The translations under genes and the position numbers were made by a program. This document shows positions 8,081 through 17,131 of a stretch of DNA of 64,000 nucleotides, piece after piece; positions within the stretch are counted from its first letter, which is position 1; each line of letters opens with the position of its first letter. This stretch comes from Paenibacillus sp. FSL K6-1330 (GTDB lineage Bacteria > Bacillota > Bacilli > Paenibacillales > Paenibacillaceae), in contig NZ_CP150269.1 of the NCBI RefSeq assembly GCF_037976825.1, positions 331,001-395,000 on the forward strand, given 5' to 3'. Under the pieces are notes generated by a model that was given only the letters and a program-made list of their open reading frames with translations, did no database searches and was not told where the DNA came from.

Positions 8081-10858
8081 ATGGACCAAGAGAAATTTAT
8101 GATGATTGTTAAAGGTGATGACAAAACACAGGATGTATCTTCATACGAAAAAGATCCTCCAATAGTAAGGATTGTATATAAAGGTTATCCCGAGGTTTAT
8201 ACATATAAGTCGAGTGATATACAGTTACTAACGCCGACCGTTCAGGATATAACGGAGGATATGGCTGTTTTTCATAATGGGTATCCCTTTTATAATGTAG
8301 AGCGGGTGCTAGATTTCGGTCCAAAGATTCGGGTGTGTTTCAACAATGGGAGTATTCGTACATACGATAGTCGACGTATTCAAGTTAGAAGTAGTAGTAC
8401 CCAAAACGCTGAAGGGCGTCAGATTCTGGACTATTGGCGCGAGATTTCAAAACATGTGAAGAGTGAGGATGAACAGGAGAACAAGGAAGCTTTTTTGGCC
8501 AAGCAATTTGCAAAACTACATTATGTAGATCCGGATAGTGCTTTGAGCCATTATCTTCTGAAAAAACCTATAAAGAGCGATATCCCGGTTACAAGCGAAC
8601 CGATTTTCCCGTTCAGGTACAATTTGAGTCAAAGGACCGCGCTTGAACAGGCTTTAAAAAGCACCATCAGTATTATCGAAGGCCCTCCGGGCACGGGTAA
8701 AACCCAGACGATCTTAAACATCCTTGCGAATCTGGCGGTTATGCAAGGGAAAAAGGTAGCGGTTGTTTCCGGTAACAACGCTGCAGTTCTGAATGTGCAA
8801 GAAAAGATGGAACGGCAAGGGTACCACTTTTTTGTAGCTAGTTTGGGCAACCAAGAGAACAAGAAAAAGTTTTTTGCTAATCTACCCGATTGGGATGTAT
8901 CGGAATGGTCAAGTGACGTGCCAGAGGACGAATTAAACGCCAAACTACAAGATTTGGATCTACGTATTCACCGCCTGATGGAACTGGATCGGGAGAAGGC
9001 ACAGCTTATGCAGAAGCTGTCGGCTTATTTGCTTGAACAGGAGCATTTTGAGCATTATTTTGCTAGGCAGGATGTTCAGCCTATAGAGAAGTGGTCATTT
9101 TATCGGCAGACACCAAAGCGGATTTTGGAGTTTATGAAAGACAGTTTTCTGGCTGTAGAGGTGAAAAGGAAATATAAGCTCCTGTACCAATTCAAGTTAT
9201 TCTTCAGGCATGGTTTTACGGATTTCAAACGATTGAAGGAGCAGGGGCTGGATGTCATCTTGAATGTTCAGCGTGAATTTTACACGTTAAAAGTTGAGGA
9301 GCTATCAGATCGTATACAGGAGCTTGAGAAAGAATTAGAGTCCCAGGACTATCAAGCCTTAATGGATCAGCACCAGCAGTTCTCCGAAATGCTTTTTCGG
9401 CACCGATTACATGAGAAATACCATAACCGTTCGGCTGTGGGCTGCAATGAGAAGACATACACTCACAACAACAAGTTTAAAACGTTTATCGAGCATTATC
9501 CGATTGTGCTTAGTACAACGCATTCTTTGCGGAATTGTATACCTGCGAATTACTTGTTTGATTATTGCATCATTGACGAATCCTCGCAGGTTGATCTGCT
9601 GACAGGGGCTCTGGCCTTGTCCTGCTGCAAGCAGGCTATTATCGTGGGCGATACCAAGCAACTGCCGCATATCGTGGGGAAGGAGATTGAACAGAAGATC
9701 CAGAGCCAGGCGGCTCCTGACATGGATGAAGCTTACAGTTATATCGAGCATAATTTGTTGTCGTCCATGTTGGCTTTATACGGGGACTCCGTTCCGAAAG
9801 TGATGTTACGAGAACATTACCGCTGCCATCCCCAAATTATTGAATTCTGCAATAGGAAATATTACGACAGCGAATTGATTGCTTTTACCGATCCGGGGAT
9901 TTCCGAGTCTCCTTTATTGATCTACAAGACGTCACCGGGCAATCACATGAGGGAAGTGACCCATGGCAAAAAAGGAAAGTTCAATGCCAGGGAACTTGAT
10001 GTCATTGAACAGGAAATTCTGTTGGGGTACCTCGAAGCGGCAGCCGGTCATGCGGATATCGGCTTTGTGACGCCATATCGAAAGCAGGTGGAGAAAGCGA
10101 CCCAGCAATTCACTGCTGATATAGAGAGTGACACGATCCATAAATATCAGGGACGTGAGAAGTCCGTTATGATCATGTCTACGGTGCTTGACCGAACGAG
10201 AGCAGGAGGCATGGGGATGAAGTTTGTTAATGATCCTTGCATGATTAATGTGGCTGTGTCCCGTGCGCAGGAGAGGTTTATTCTGGTGACCGATCAGTCT
10301 GCGTTTCGCAAGTATGGGAATGAAGTGGGAGATCTCATGCGATATATGGAATATAGCACACTGGACAACAATGTCGTGGAGAGCGAGATTCATTCTATAT
10401 TTGACTTGCTATACAAGGAATACTCGGATAATCTCCAGGAATTTCGAGAACGCGTTCGTTTCTTTAATAAATCAAGGCATCGGAGCGAGAATATTATGCA
10501 CGCCTTGCTCGACCAGATATTACAGGAGCCTATGTTTAAGGATTTTGAACTAGGGAATCAGGTTTTACTAATGAATTTGTTTACCGACCTGGAACGGTTA
10601 AATGAGGAAGAGCGCAGATTCGTCAGAAATCGTTCTTCTGTTGATTTTGTGATTTATCATAAACTGGACAGATCGCTAGCGCTGGCGATCGAAGTCGATG
10701 GATTTGCCTTTCATGAGAACAATCCTGAACAACTAAAGCGAGATGAGAAAAAAGGAGAGATTTTCAAGAAATTTGGAATGGAATTAGCAAGGTTCCGTAC
10801 AAACGAGAGCGGGGAAGAACAGAAGATTAGGGAGCTATTAAGCTCTATGTTGTATTAG
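8081..10858 (+). CDS. SF1 helicase fused to a PD-(D/E)XK/Vsr-like nuclease
   Basis: A 925-residue protein. Residues about 180-800 form a UPF1/DNA2-type superfamily 1 helicase: Walker A EGPPGTGKT near 200, Walker B IIDESSQVD near 498, VGDTKQLPH, REHYRCHPQIIEF, DTIHKYQGREKSVMIMST and VAVSRAQERFILVTD. The last 90 residues contain SVDFVIYHKLDRSLALAIEVDGFAFHEN, then KKGEIFKKFGMELARFRT, the pattern of DUF2726/Vsr-like nucleases. Helicase-nuclease fusions of this kind are common in phage-defence islands. ATG 8081 is preferred although the frame stays open to 7916; the ribosome binding site GAGAGG is weak. It is single and is followed by an ssrA-type scar at 10927. Confidence 0.85.
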   Translation: MDQEKFMMIVKGDDKTQDVSSYEKDPPIVRIVYKGYPEVYTYKSSDIQLLTPTVQDITEDMAVFHNGYPFYNVERVLDFGPKIRVCFNNGSIRTYDSRRIQVRSSSTQNAEGRQILDYWREISKHVKSEDEQENKEAFLAKQFAKLHYVDPDSALSHYLLKKPIKSDIPVTSEPIFPFRYNLSQRTALEQALKSTISIIEGPPGTGKTQTILNILANLAVMQGKKVAVVSGNNAAVLNVQEKMERQGYHFFVASLGNQENKKKFFANLPDWDVSEWSSDVPEDELNAKLQDLDLRIHRLMELDREKAQLMQKLSAYLLEQEHFEHYFARQDVQPIEKWSFYRQTPKRILEFMKDSFLAVEVKRKYKLLYQFKLFFRHGFTDFKRLKEQGLDVILNVQREFYTLKVEELSDRIQELEKELESQDYQALMDQHQQFSEMLFRHRLHEKYHNRSAVGCNEKTYTHNNKFKTFIEHYPIVLSTTHSLRNCIPANYLFDYCIIDESSQVDLLTGALALSCCKQAIIVGDTKQLPHIVGKEIEQKIQSQAAPDMDEAYSYIEHNLLSSMLALYGDSVPKVMLREHYRCHPQIIEFCNRKYYDSELIAFTDPGISESPLLIYKTSPGNHMREVTHGKKGKFNARELDVIEQEILLGYLEAAAGHADIGFVTPYRKQVEKATQQFTADIESDTIHKYQGREKSVMIMSTVLDRTRAGGMGMKFVNDPCMINVAVSRAQERFILVTDQSAFRKYGNEVGDLMRYMEYSTLDNNVVESEIHSIFDLLYKEYSDNLQEFRERVRFFNKSRHRSENIMHALLDQILQEPMFKDFELGNQVLLMNLFTDLERLNEEERRFVRNRSSVDFVIYHKLDRSLALAIEVDGFAFHENNPEQLKRDEKKGEIFKKFGMELARFRTNESGEEQKIRELLSSMLY

Positions 10859-10926
10859 GTGGAATGAATTAAATAGAGCTAATCATCACCGATTCAACTT
10901 ATTAGTTGCAGGTTTTACCTTTTAAT

Positions 10927-10954
10927 GTTCGACTCCCCTCGCCTCCATACATAA
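10927..10954 (+). repeat. ssrA 3'-end scar, copy 2 (exact 28-base match)
   Basis: All 28 bases are identical to 5317-5344, covering the T-arm 3' half, acceptor strand, discriminator and seven bases of flank. No other tmRNA sequence precedes it. A hairpin follows at once. Confidence 0.85.
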
Positions 10955-10967
10955 AATTTTAAAATCC

Positions 10968-11000
10968 ACAACCGCCTGAGGTTGTGGATTTTGCTTTTCC
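10968..11000 (+). terminator. Terminator after ssrA scar copy 2
   Basis: AAAATCCACAACC-GCCTGA-GGTTGTGGATTTT, 13-bp perfect stem, followed by GCTTTT. The remaining bases up to the chemoreceptor gene show no ORF; CCGATAA at 11175-11181 resembles a sigma-D -10 element but no matching -35 is present. Confidence 0.75.
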
Positions 11001-11223
11001 GGCATCTACAACTTTACGATAAGCCCCGCATGTTCATTGAACTTGGATAGCAGTTGACGTAGACTACTTCTGCATGAGACACACACGTGTTTGTTATGAA
11101 AATGGTGAGTATGCTTTTAAACCACATCCTTAGAAATAGATATAAAGACCTATCTTGCTGTCGAATTAAGTCGACCGATAAGTCTTATATGGGCTTTTCT
11201 ATAAAAAAGGAGTGGGGTTCATC

Positions 11224-12918
11224 ATGAGGATTTCTACTTGGATTAAAACGATGAGCGGAGTGTTTATTTTACTTACAGTTCTGAACGGAGTTAGTGTCTA
11301 TTATCTTCAAAAGAGCGTAGCGCTTGAACGCGAAACAGTAAAAATGCAAGCAGAATTCAAGCAATTAGGTATTGATTTAGCCAGCTCCTCGGATTATTTG
11401 AGTAATGAAGTAAGAGCTTATGTGCAGTTCGGAGAAAAAGTTCACTATGACAACTACTGGAAGGAAGTAAACGAGACCAAAACGAGAGATCATGTAGTGG
11501 AGAGTTTAACTGCATTGGGCGCGCCTAAAGAAGAGCTGGATCTTATAGAAGAGTCAAAACAAATTTCGGATACCCTTGTCGAGCTAGAAAATGTGGCAAT
11601 GAAAGCTGCGGAGGACAAAGATTTTACCAAAGCTCGGGAACTCATGTTTGGCAGCGAATACGATACTATTAAAGAGACCATTATGGAGCCGCTGCAGCAG
11701 TTTCAGGAAAAGATGAATACTAGGACGGAAAATGAAGCAAACGCTGCAAAGCAAAAAGCGAGCCTGATGCTTACGGGAACTATTGTTTTGCTTGTAATTA
11801 CATTCGGGGCATTACTTGTGATTTTTGCTGTTATTTTCATCAAGTTGAAGCCACTTAAATTAGTCAATGAAAAGATCGCCGAAATTGCACAGAGTGGAGG
11901 CGATCTTACCGGACGACTGGATTACTCCGGCAAGGATGAAATAGGAGAAATTTCAAAATCCTTAAATGCCATGTTTGAGACTCTGCAATCCATTATTAAA
12001 GATGTCCGTAACGCTTCCCACAGTGTATTGAATTCGTCAAGTAAATTGGTTGAAAATACGAAAGAAACTGCAAGCGCGACAGAGGAAATTACGAGACAGG
12101 GGGCCAGTATTGAGCAAGGGGCGACCACCTCAGTGCAGAGCACACTTGATGCTTCGCATGCAATCAATGAAATGTCCATAGGTGTGCAGCGTATCGCCGT
12201 ATCTGCTGAGGATCTTGCTACTGTCGCAACTGAGACGGAGCGAGAGGCAGCAAGCGGTGTGAACTTTATACAGCAAGTTAGCAAGCAGATGGTCCAAATT
12301 AGCGATTCTGTCGGGTCTACAGTAGAAATTGTATCCAATTTGAAAGAACGCTCTTCTCATATCGAGGAAATTGTAAATGCAATTACTGAAATTTCGAATC
12401 AAACGAGTCTGCTTTCGTTAAATGCATCAATTGAAGCGGCAAGAGCGGGCGAGCATGGAAGAGGCTTTTCTGTAGTGGCCAGCGAAATCCGGAAATTGGC
12501 AGATCATTCCTCTGCTTCAGCGGGGCAAATATTCGGATTGCTGCAAGATATTACGAAAGACTCTCAAGAAACAGAACATGCGATGCAGCAAGTGACGAGT
12601 GAAGTATTGACGGGGCAAAAGAAGATGGAAGAAGCAATTGAATCGTTTGAGAACATATTGAAATCCGCTCAGAAAGTGGCCTGGAAAGTTCAGGAGGTCT
12701 CCGCTGTTAGCGAACAAATGGCGGCAGGCTCTGAAGAAATTGCAGCATCTGTTTCCGAAATGGCAACTATAGCTGAAGATTCGCTTTCAGGAGTTAAGGC
12801 AGTGAACGATATGACTGCAAAGCAGAGCTCTTTAGTTCAGGAGGTTGCTTCAGTTACGGACTTGATTAGCAAAAATTCTCGAAGCTTGGAAGCACTCGTT
12901 ATGAAGTTTAAAGTCTAA
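11224..12918 (+). CDS. Methyl-accepting chemotaxis protein
   Basis: A 564-residue membrane chemoreceptor. One transmembrane helix at about residues 9-29, an extracytoplasmic helical ligand domain of the four-helix-bundle type (about 30-178), a second membrane helix (about 181-208), HAMP (about 208-262) and the long methylated helical hairpin. The tip reads [31 protein letters not shown] near residue 390, slightly divergent from the usual [19 protein letters not shown]. It would signal through CheA/CheW encoded elsewhere. AAGGAGTG nine bases before ATG 11224 supports the start; a GTG at 11212 lies within it. The receptor is isolated between two ssrA-type scars, so it is likely horizontally acquired cargo. 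Confidence 0.92.
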   Translation: MRISTWIKTMSGVFILLTVLNGVSVYYLQKSVALERETVKMQAEFKQLGIDLASSSDYLSNEVRAYVQFGEKVHYDNYWKEVNETKTRDHVVESLTALGAPKEELDLIEESKQISDTLVELENVAMKAAEDKDFTKARELMFGSEYDTIKETIMEPLQQFQEKMNTRTENEANAAKQKASLMLTGTIVLLVITFGALLVIFAVIFIKLKPLKLVNEKIAEIAQSGGDLTGRLDYSGKDEIGEISKSLNAMFETLQSIIKDVRNASHSVLNSSSKLVENTKETASATEEITRQGASIEQGATTSVQSTLDASHAINEMSIGVQRIAVSAEDLATVATETEREAASGVNFIQQVSKQMVQISDSVGSTVEIVSNLKERSSHIEEIVNAITEISNQTSLLSLNASIEAARAGEHGRGFSVVASEIRKLADHSSASAGQIFGLLQDITKDSQETEHAMQQVTSEVLTGQKKMEEAIESFENILKSAQKVAWKVQEVSAVSEQMAAGSEEIAASVSEMATIAEDSLSGVKAVNDMTAKQSSLVQEVASVTDLISKNSRSLEALVMKFKV

Positions 12919-12984
12919 AATGAATAGAACGTGATTCATATGGTACCTAGGTCATTACCCGAAATAATCTCAGCAATATGCGTC

Positions 12985-13028
12985 GGCGAATTGTGGATTT
13001 GCCAAGCCACGGTTCGCCTCCATACATA
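12985..13028 (+). repeat. ssrA-end scar, copy 3 (hairpin type)
   Basis: GGCGAATTGTGG ... AGCCACGG then TTCGCCTCCATACATA. The last 14-16 bases match the tmRNA acceptor end and flank; the preceding part is a hairpin (GGCGA with TCGCC, GTGG with CCAC) shared with copies 4 and 5 but not present in ssrA. Confidence 0.7.
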
Positions 13029-13029
13029 G

Positions 13030-13053
13030 AACCCGCTCATTGAGCGGGTTTTT
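13030..13053. terminator. Terminator after scar copy 3
   Basis: AACCCGCTCATTGAGCGGGTTTTT, a near-perfect short hairpin with T run. Confidence 0.75.
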
Positions 13054-13083
13054 ACATTTATATCTGAAACAAAGTATTGAGTA

Positions 13084-13434
13084 TTAGATCTCCGAATTGG
13101 ATGGATGCATCAGCTCTTTGATCTCAAGAAACTGTGAATTCGTTATTTGTTGGGATTGATGGAGGGCGTTCAGCTTATATTCTATTCTTTCCATTCGAAG
13201 TTGCGTATCTTTTTGGAGTTTCTCGGTCTGTTTTTGTGTTTTGGAGTTATCCATGACGACTAAGATGGTCAGACCCGCACTAAAGATCGTTAACCCTCTA
13301 GCGATTTGATTTAAATCGATTGAATTCATGGCAATCAGGCAGTCGGCAAATCCTGCTCCTATAAGTAGACCGCCAATCGTGACAATCCCCGTTCTTTTCC
13401 ATTGTTCTGGGATGATATTTAATGAATGTTTCAT
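13084..13434 (-). CDS. Small membrane protein with coiled-coil tail
   Basis: A 116-residue protein. Two hydrophobic segments lie at about residues 15-35 (IVTIGGLLIGAGFADCLIAM) and 45-62 (ARGLTIFSAGLTILVVMD), followed by a charged, probably coiled-coil region rich in Lys, Gln and Glu (KTQKQTEKLQKDTQLRMERIEYKLNAL). TGAAGGAGATC before the ATG, on the minus strand, supports the start. I do not recognise a family. It is the only minus-strand gene in this part of the accessory region and stands between scar copy 3 and an unrelated plus-strand gene. It may anchor in the membrane with the tail in the cytoplasm. Confidence 0.65.
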   Translation of the reverse strand: MKHSLNIIPEQWKRTGIVTIGGLLIGAGFADCLIAMNSIDLNQIARGLTIFSAGLTILVVMDNSKTQKQTEKLQKDTQLRMERIEYKLNALHQSQQITNSQFLEIKELMHPSNSEI

Positions 13435-13775
13435 GTAGAGATCTCCTTCAGTTAGGTAGTAAACGTGAAATTAGGATAGCTTCATTCTATATTTAATAAA
13501 ACACAAATCCTGGAACAATAAAAGGAAATACATAGAAGCTTATTGCGTAAACATTAAGGATTCAGTTTGTGGAAATCTAGTGATCAGCGGTAACGTATTA
13601 TTTGGGAATGACTTGGAAAGAGGAGGCAGGACTGATACTCAAAGCAAGAAGGAATTAGGAGACTTACGGAGAAATTTTCTAGTGGACATTATTTATATGA
13701 GATTATCCTGGGTCGACGGATCTTCGCTCACGCGATCAGGTTAAATATGAACTGTAGATTGGCTGGTGATCTGGA
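13435..13775. other. Non-coding stretch
   Basis: No supported gene. AGAGGAGGCAGG at 13619-13630 looks like a ribosome binding site but no ORF of useful length follows it. Confidence 0.4.
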
Positions 13776-14138
13776 ATGAGTGAACAATTCTGGTTAGTGG
13801 TACAGTATCCTCTGAAAAGTGCAAAAGGCAGCCAACGTGACCACTGGTTAAGAGAAAAAGTAATGGAATATTTAGAAATATCTCTAGCAGATGCTGGTTT
13901 AGGCTATGTAGATGGGTTTGACATGGGGAAATGCATTTCCGACCCGAAGAAATATGCGCTTAATATATTTTGTGTTGTTACGGAAGAAGAACGAAGTATT
14001 GCCTTGGTGAAAAGAGTGTTAAGAGAGGGTCGACTTGATTATACTCGAATAAAAATCGCTACAATGTCCTATGGGAATGAAGAAACATATACTCTGAAAT
14101 ATGCCTATAAGAAGGGTGTTACGGAATTTTCACTATAG
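13776..14138 (+). CDS. Hypothetical protein, 120 residues
   Basis: A soluble protein with alternating helical and strand segments (EQFWLVVQYPL, then DHWLREKVMEYLEISLADAGLGYVDGFDMG, then KKYALNIFCVVTEEERSIALVKRVLREG). Aromatic and charged residues are mixed and there is no signal or membrane segment. The size and composition resemble stand-alone immunity-type proteins of Bacillales, but I cannot name a family. The ribosome binding site (GGTGATCTGGA) is weak. It lies 70 bases before a sugar-isomerase-like gene on the same strand and may be co-transcribed with it. Confidence 0.6.
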   Translation: MSEQFWLVVQYPLKSAKGSQRDHWLREKVMEYLEISLADAGLGYVDGFDMGKCISDPKKYALNIFCVVTEEERSIALVKRVLREGRLDYTRIKIATMSYGNEETYTLKYAYKKGVTEFSL

Positions 14139-14207
14139 CATGTATTATGTTTATTGGTGTCGCCTTTGTAGCAGTCTAGTTGTAGAAAACAAGGAGGGAA
14201 GAGGTTT

Positions 14208-15014
14208 ATGATTACCATTTATGACTGGTTTGGCTGTGAATTGCCCAATCAAAAGCGTTATCAGTTAATAAAAGAAGCTGGATTTGATGGCGTTTTAATA
14301 TGGTGGAGTGATGGCTTTGGTCGTGACTGCTTTGGTCGAAACGATTATCGCAACGGGCCGCAAATCGCACGAGAAGCGGGTCTATTTATAGAAAATATCC
14401 ACACACCAATCCAAAACGAAAACAACCTCTGGCTTGACAATCTGGATGGTGAAGCGGCAGCTGAATGCTATCTGCAATGTGTTGCAGATTGTGCTGAATT
14501 TGAGATTCCGACAATGGTTGTGCACTTGCCGGGCGAAGACAATCCATATAACGAATTGGGACTGGATAGAATCAAGAGAATCGCTGACAAAGCTGAACAG
14601 CTTGGTGTCAATGTTGCAATGGAGAATTTATGGAACTTTTCCAATTTGGCATATGTGCTGGAGCAAGTGGATTCCCTGCGTATCGGATTCTGTTATGACA
14701 GCGGACATCACTACCGCCATTACCCGGAGAAAGATTTATTATCCATGTACGGGTCTCGGCTGATGGCACTACACTTACATGATAATAACGGAAGTTATGC
14801 CCAGCACGGGTTACCCCTTGATGGCACGATTGATTGGTCTACAACCATGAAAAAAATTGCGGAAACGAACTATTCAGGCCCGATTGCAATCGAGGCCATG
14901 AATTGGGATTATGAGGATTTATCGGCACAAGAGTTTTTACATAGAGCGTTTGAGCAAGCCAAAAGACTGGAAGCGTTAAAAACTGATTCCTCAAAGACGA
15001 CTGTAACAGAATGA
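14208..15014 (+). CDS. Sugar phosphate isomerase/epimerase family protein
   Basis: A 268-residue TIM-barrel protein of the AP-endonuclease-2-like family, whose members isomerise or epimerise sugars using a divalent metal. Seen: EAGFDGVLIWW at the first strands, IENIHTPIQNENNLW, MVVHLPGEDNPYNE, VNVAMENLWN with the metal-binding Glu, GFCYDSGHHYRHYP with the Asp and His ligands, LMALHLHDNNG and PIAIEAMNWDYE near the end. All expected metal-ligand positions are filled, so it should be active. The substrate is unknown. AACAAGGAGGGAAGAGGTTT before the ATG is a strong ribosome binding site. A perfect terminator follows. Confidence 0.88.
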   Translation: MITIYDWFGCELPNQKRYQLIKEAGFDGVLIWWSDGFGRDCFGRNDYRNGPQIAREAGLFIENIHTPIQNENNLWLDNLDGEAAAECYLQCVADCAEFEIPTMVVHLPGEDNPYNELGLDRIKRIADKAEQLGVNVAMENLWNFSNLAYVLEQVDSLRIGFCYDSGHHYRHYPEKDLLSMYGSRLMALHLHDNNGSYAQHGLPLDGTIDWSTTMKKIAETNYSGPIAIEAMNWDYEDLSAQEFLHRAFEQAKRLEALKTDSSKTTVTE

Positions 15015-15025
15015 AATTACTATAA

Positions 15026-15065
15026 AACTAGGCACTCTACATCCATCATGCAGAGTGCCTAGTTC
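15026..15065 (+). terminator. Terminator after the isomerase gene
   Basis: AACTAGGCACTCT and AGAGTGCCTAGTT form a 13-bp perfect stem around a 13-base loop; the T run is weak (CATTTAT). Confidence 0.7.
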
Positions 15066-15099
15066 ATTTATGCCCTTATTCATCTTCCCAAATGGCGTT

Positions 15100-15185
15100 G
15101 AACCAGAGACTGTAGCTACTAATGTCGCGCCTTCCGAACACCTGATAGCCTGTTACACCCGCATTGTCCGTTGAATCATTAATGG
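15100..15185 (-). pseudogene. Fragment of a fibronectin type III gene
   Basis: On the minus strand it encodes NDSTDNAGVTGYQVFG, closely matching NASTDNVGVTGYQVFQ in the second Fn3 domain of the LPMO gene at 26.5-27.9 kb; the frame then drifts. It is a scrap of a related secreted protein. The remaining sequence to 15455 holds a terminator-like hairpin and the next promoter only. Confidence 0.6.
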
Positions 15186-15300
15186 GGTCACTTCAGAGAT
15201 TGTGGTTTTTTGCTGTGTTCGATTAAAAGTGTAAAATCCTTAGCTATAAGTTTGCAAAACAAGGCACCTCAATCAAAGAGTGTCAAATGCACGTTATGCT

Positions 15301-15332
15301 GAAGAAGGGCCTAGAGGTCCTTCTTTTTTGCT
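15301..15332 (+). terminator. Isolated terminator upstream of ABC operon
   Basis: GAAGAAGGGCC-TAGA-GGTCCTTCTTTTTTGC, near-perfect hairpin with T run. No gene directly upstream explains it. Confidence 0.6.
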
Positions 15333-15455
15333 TTCTTTTTTCTGACATTTGTCATAATCGGCTTGTGACAACCCACACTAATTGGTTCTCGCGCTTTTTC
15401 AATATAATGAGGACATCAAGTAACGAAAGAAGAAATTAGCGGAGGTTAGTACAAA

Positions 15456-16361
15456 ATGACAAAGGCGATTGAATGTATAAATCTAGTGAAGAAATTCGGC
15501 AACTACTGTGCCGTTGATCATATGAATCTATCATTTGAGAAAGGTCAAATAACAGCATTGCTCGGACCGAATGGGGCAGGCAAGACAACAACCATTTCCA
15601 TGATCCTCGGAATGATCAAGCCAACATCAGGAGAAGTCAGGGTCTTGGGGATGCCGTCTGGAACAAAAGAATTACGGCAACGCGTCGGAGCGCTTATGCA
15701 GGATGTTAAAGCTGCAGATGGACTTACGGTCAAAGAAGTGCTTCAATTGTTCCGCAGTTATTATCGTAATCCGATGTCGCTAGAGCGATTGTTAGACATT
15801 TCGGGTCTCCACGCGGATCAGAAACGGCGCGCATCCTCGCTGTCTGGAGGACAACGTCGTAGATTAGCTTTCGCCCAAAGCTTGGCGGGAAATCCAGAGC
15901 TTCTCCTGCTGGATGAACCAACAGTCGGAATGGATATCGAGGCTCGTGGCCGCTTTTGGGACACCATCCAAGCGCTGGCAAATGACGGACGTACGGTACT
16001 CTTAACTACACATCATTTAGATGAAGCGGATGCTGTCGCAGATCATATCGCAGTAATCGCCAGTGGACAGGTTGTTGCGGAAGGGACTCCAGAAGGTTTA
16101 AAGGCTCAAACAGCGCTTAGAACCGTTTCATTTCGAGCGGCGAACGCGCCAGCCCATCAGGAATGGCTCACATTACCTGGTGTAGAAAAGGCAGAATGCA
16201 ACGGCGAGCGAATTCGTCTGTATGCTCAAGAGACCGATGTATTGTTATTTACACTGATGCAGTCTGAATGGGGAATTTCAGATATTGATATACAATCAGC
16301 CAGCTTAGAAGATACATTCCGAAGTCTTACAGGCTCAAATAAACAAACAATTATACGATAA
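15456..16361 (+). CDS. ABC transporter ATP-binding protein (YvfR-like)
   Basis: A 301-residue ATPase of the drug/antibiotic export type. Walker A is GPNGAGKTTT near residue 36, the signature is LSGGQRRRLAFAQ near 129, and Walker B with the catalytic Glu is LLLLDEPTVGMD near 149; the H-loop is TTHHLDEADAV. The C-terminal 80 residues are the extension typical of CcmA-type ATPases. It is the first gene of a four-gene operon: ATPase, permease, sensor kinase, regulator, the same order as yvfRSTU of B. subtilis and related to linearmycin-type resistance systems. TATAAT at 15403-15408 is a likely -10. GCGGAGGTTAGTACAAA precedes the ATG. Confidence 0.93.
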   Translation: MTKAIECINLVKKFGNYCAVDHMNLSFEKGQITALLGPNGAGKTTTISMILGMIKPTSGEVRVLGMPSGTKELRQRVGALMQDVKAADGLTVKEVLQLFRSYYRNPMSLERLLDISGLHADQKRRASSLSGGQRRRLAFAQSLAGNPELLLLDEPTVGMDIEARGRFWDTIQALANDGRTVLLTTHHLDEADAVADHIAVIASGQVVAEGTPEGLKAQTALRTVSFRAANAPAHQEWLTLPGVEKAECNGERIRLYAQETDVLLFTLMQSEWGISDIDIQSASLEDTFRSLTGSNKQTIIR

Positions 16362-16387
16362 TAAACATTTTTAGGAGGAAAATAGCC

Positions 16388-17131
16388 ATGTTACATATGT
16401 TTGTTGCCCAAACCAAAGCAGAAAGTATACGAATTATCCGCAGTCCATTTTTCTTACTCTTCTCCATTGCGATGCCGCTTGCTTTCTACTTTTTATTTGC
16501 GAGTATGAATGGTGTAGATAAATCGATTCAATCAACAACTTGGGGTGTCTTTTCATTGATGTCGATGACTGCATTTAGTTTGATTGGTACAGCCGTATCT
16601 CAATTCGGTATCCGTCTATCGTTCGAGCATCAAGATGGGTGGGTACGCTTGTTGAAGCTAACTCCACTATCTCCTGCAGTCTGGATTGGCAGCAAAATTG
16701 TATCGCAAATGGCTGTTCACTTGATCGTCATTGTAGTTATATTTTTATCTGCTGGCCTTGTTCATGATATACAATTGACAGCCGGGCAATGGATTTTATG
16801 CGGACTATGGTTATGGATTGGGAGTATATCTTTTCTGGCGCTTGGTGCATTGCTAGGAACGCTTAAAAATGCGAATACCTCCGTTGCCATCGGAAATGTA
16901 TTACAGATGGGACTTGCCATTGTGGGGGGGCTTTGGATGCCGCTTAGTACTTTGCCAAGTTGGATGGGCTCGGTCGGGGAATGGCTTCCATCTCACCGTT
17001 ATGCCAATGGGGCATGGAATATGATCGCTGGAAAAAATCCAGCAAGTATTGATTTCATAATTTTGACAGGATGCGGTCTCCTCTTTATGCTACTATCAAT
17101 CTATATATATAATCGACGGGATGCGGTCTAA
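16388..17131 (+). CDS. ABC-2 type permease (YvfS-like)
   Basis: A 247-residue membrane protein with six hydrophobic segments (about 20-38, 55-75, 100-125, 135-158, 170-190, 222-240), typical of ABC-2 family export permeases. VRLLKLTPLSPAVWIGSKI is the cytoplasmic coupling region. It pairs with the ATPase 26 bases upstream to form an efflux or lantibiotic/lipid-antibiotic resistance transporter. TTTAGGAGGAAAATAGCC is a strong ribosome binding site. Its stop TAA abuts the TTG start of the sensor kinase gene. Confidence 0.9.
   Translation: MLHMFVAQTKAESIRIIRSPFFLLFSIAMPLAFYFLFASMNGVDKSIQSTTWGVFSLMSMTAFSLIGTAVSQFGIRLSFEHQDGWVRLLKLTPLSPAVWIGSKIVSQMAVHLIVIVVIFLSAGLVHDIQLTAGQWILCGLWLWIGSISFLALGALLGTLKNANTSVAIGNVLQMGLAIVGGLWMPLSTLPSWMGSVGEWLPSHRYANGAWNMIAGKNPASIDFIILTGCGLLFMLLSIYIYNRRDAV

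Noticed and set aside
11175..11181. Sigma-D promoter for the chemoreceptor
   Set aside because: CCGATAA resembles the -10, but no TAAA-like -35 lies at the required distance.
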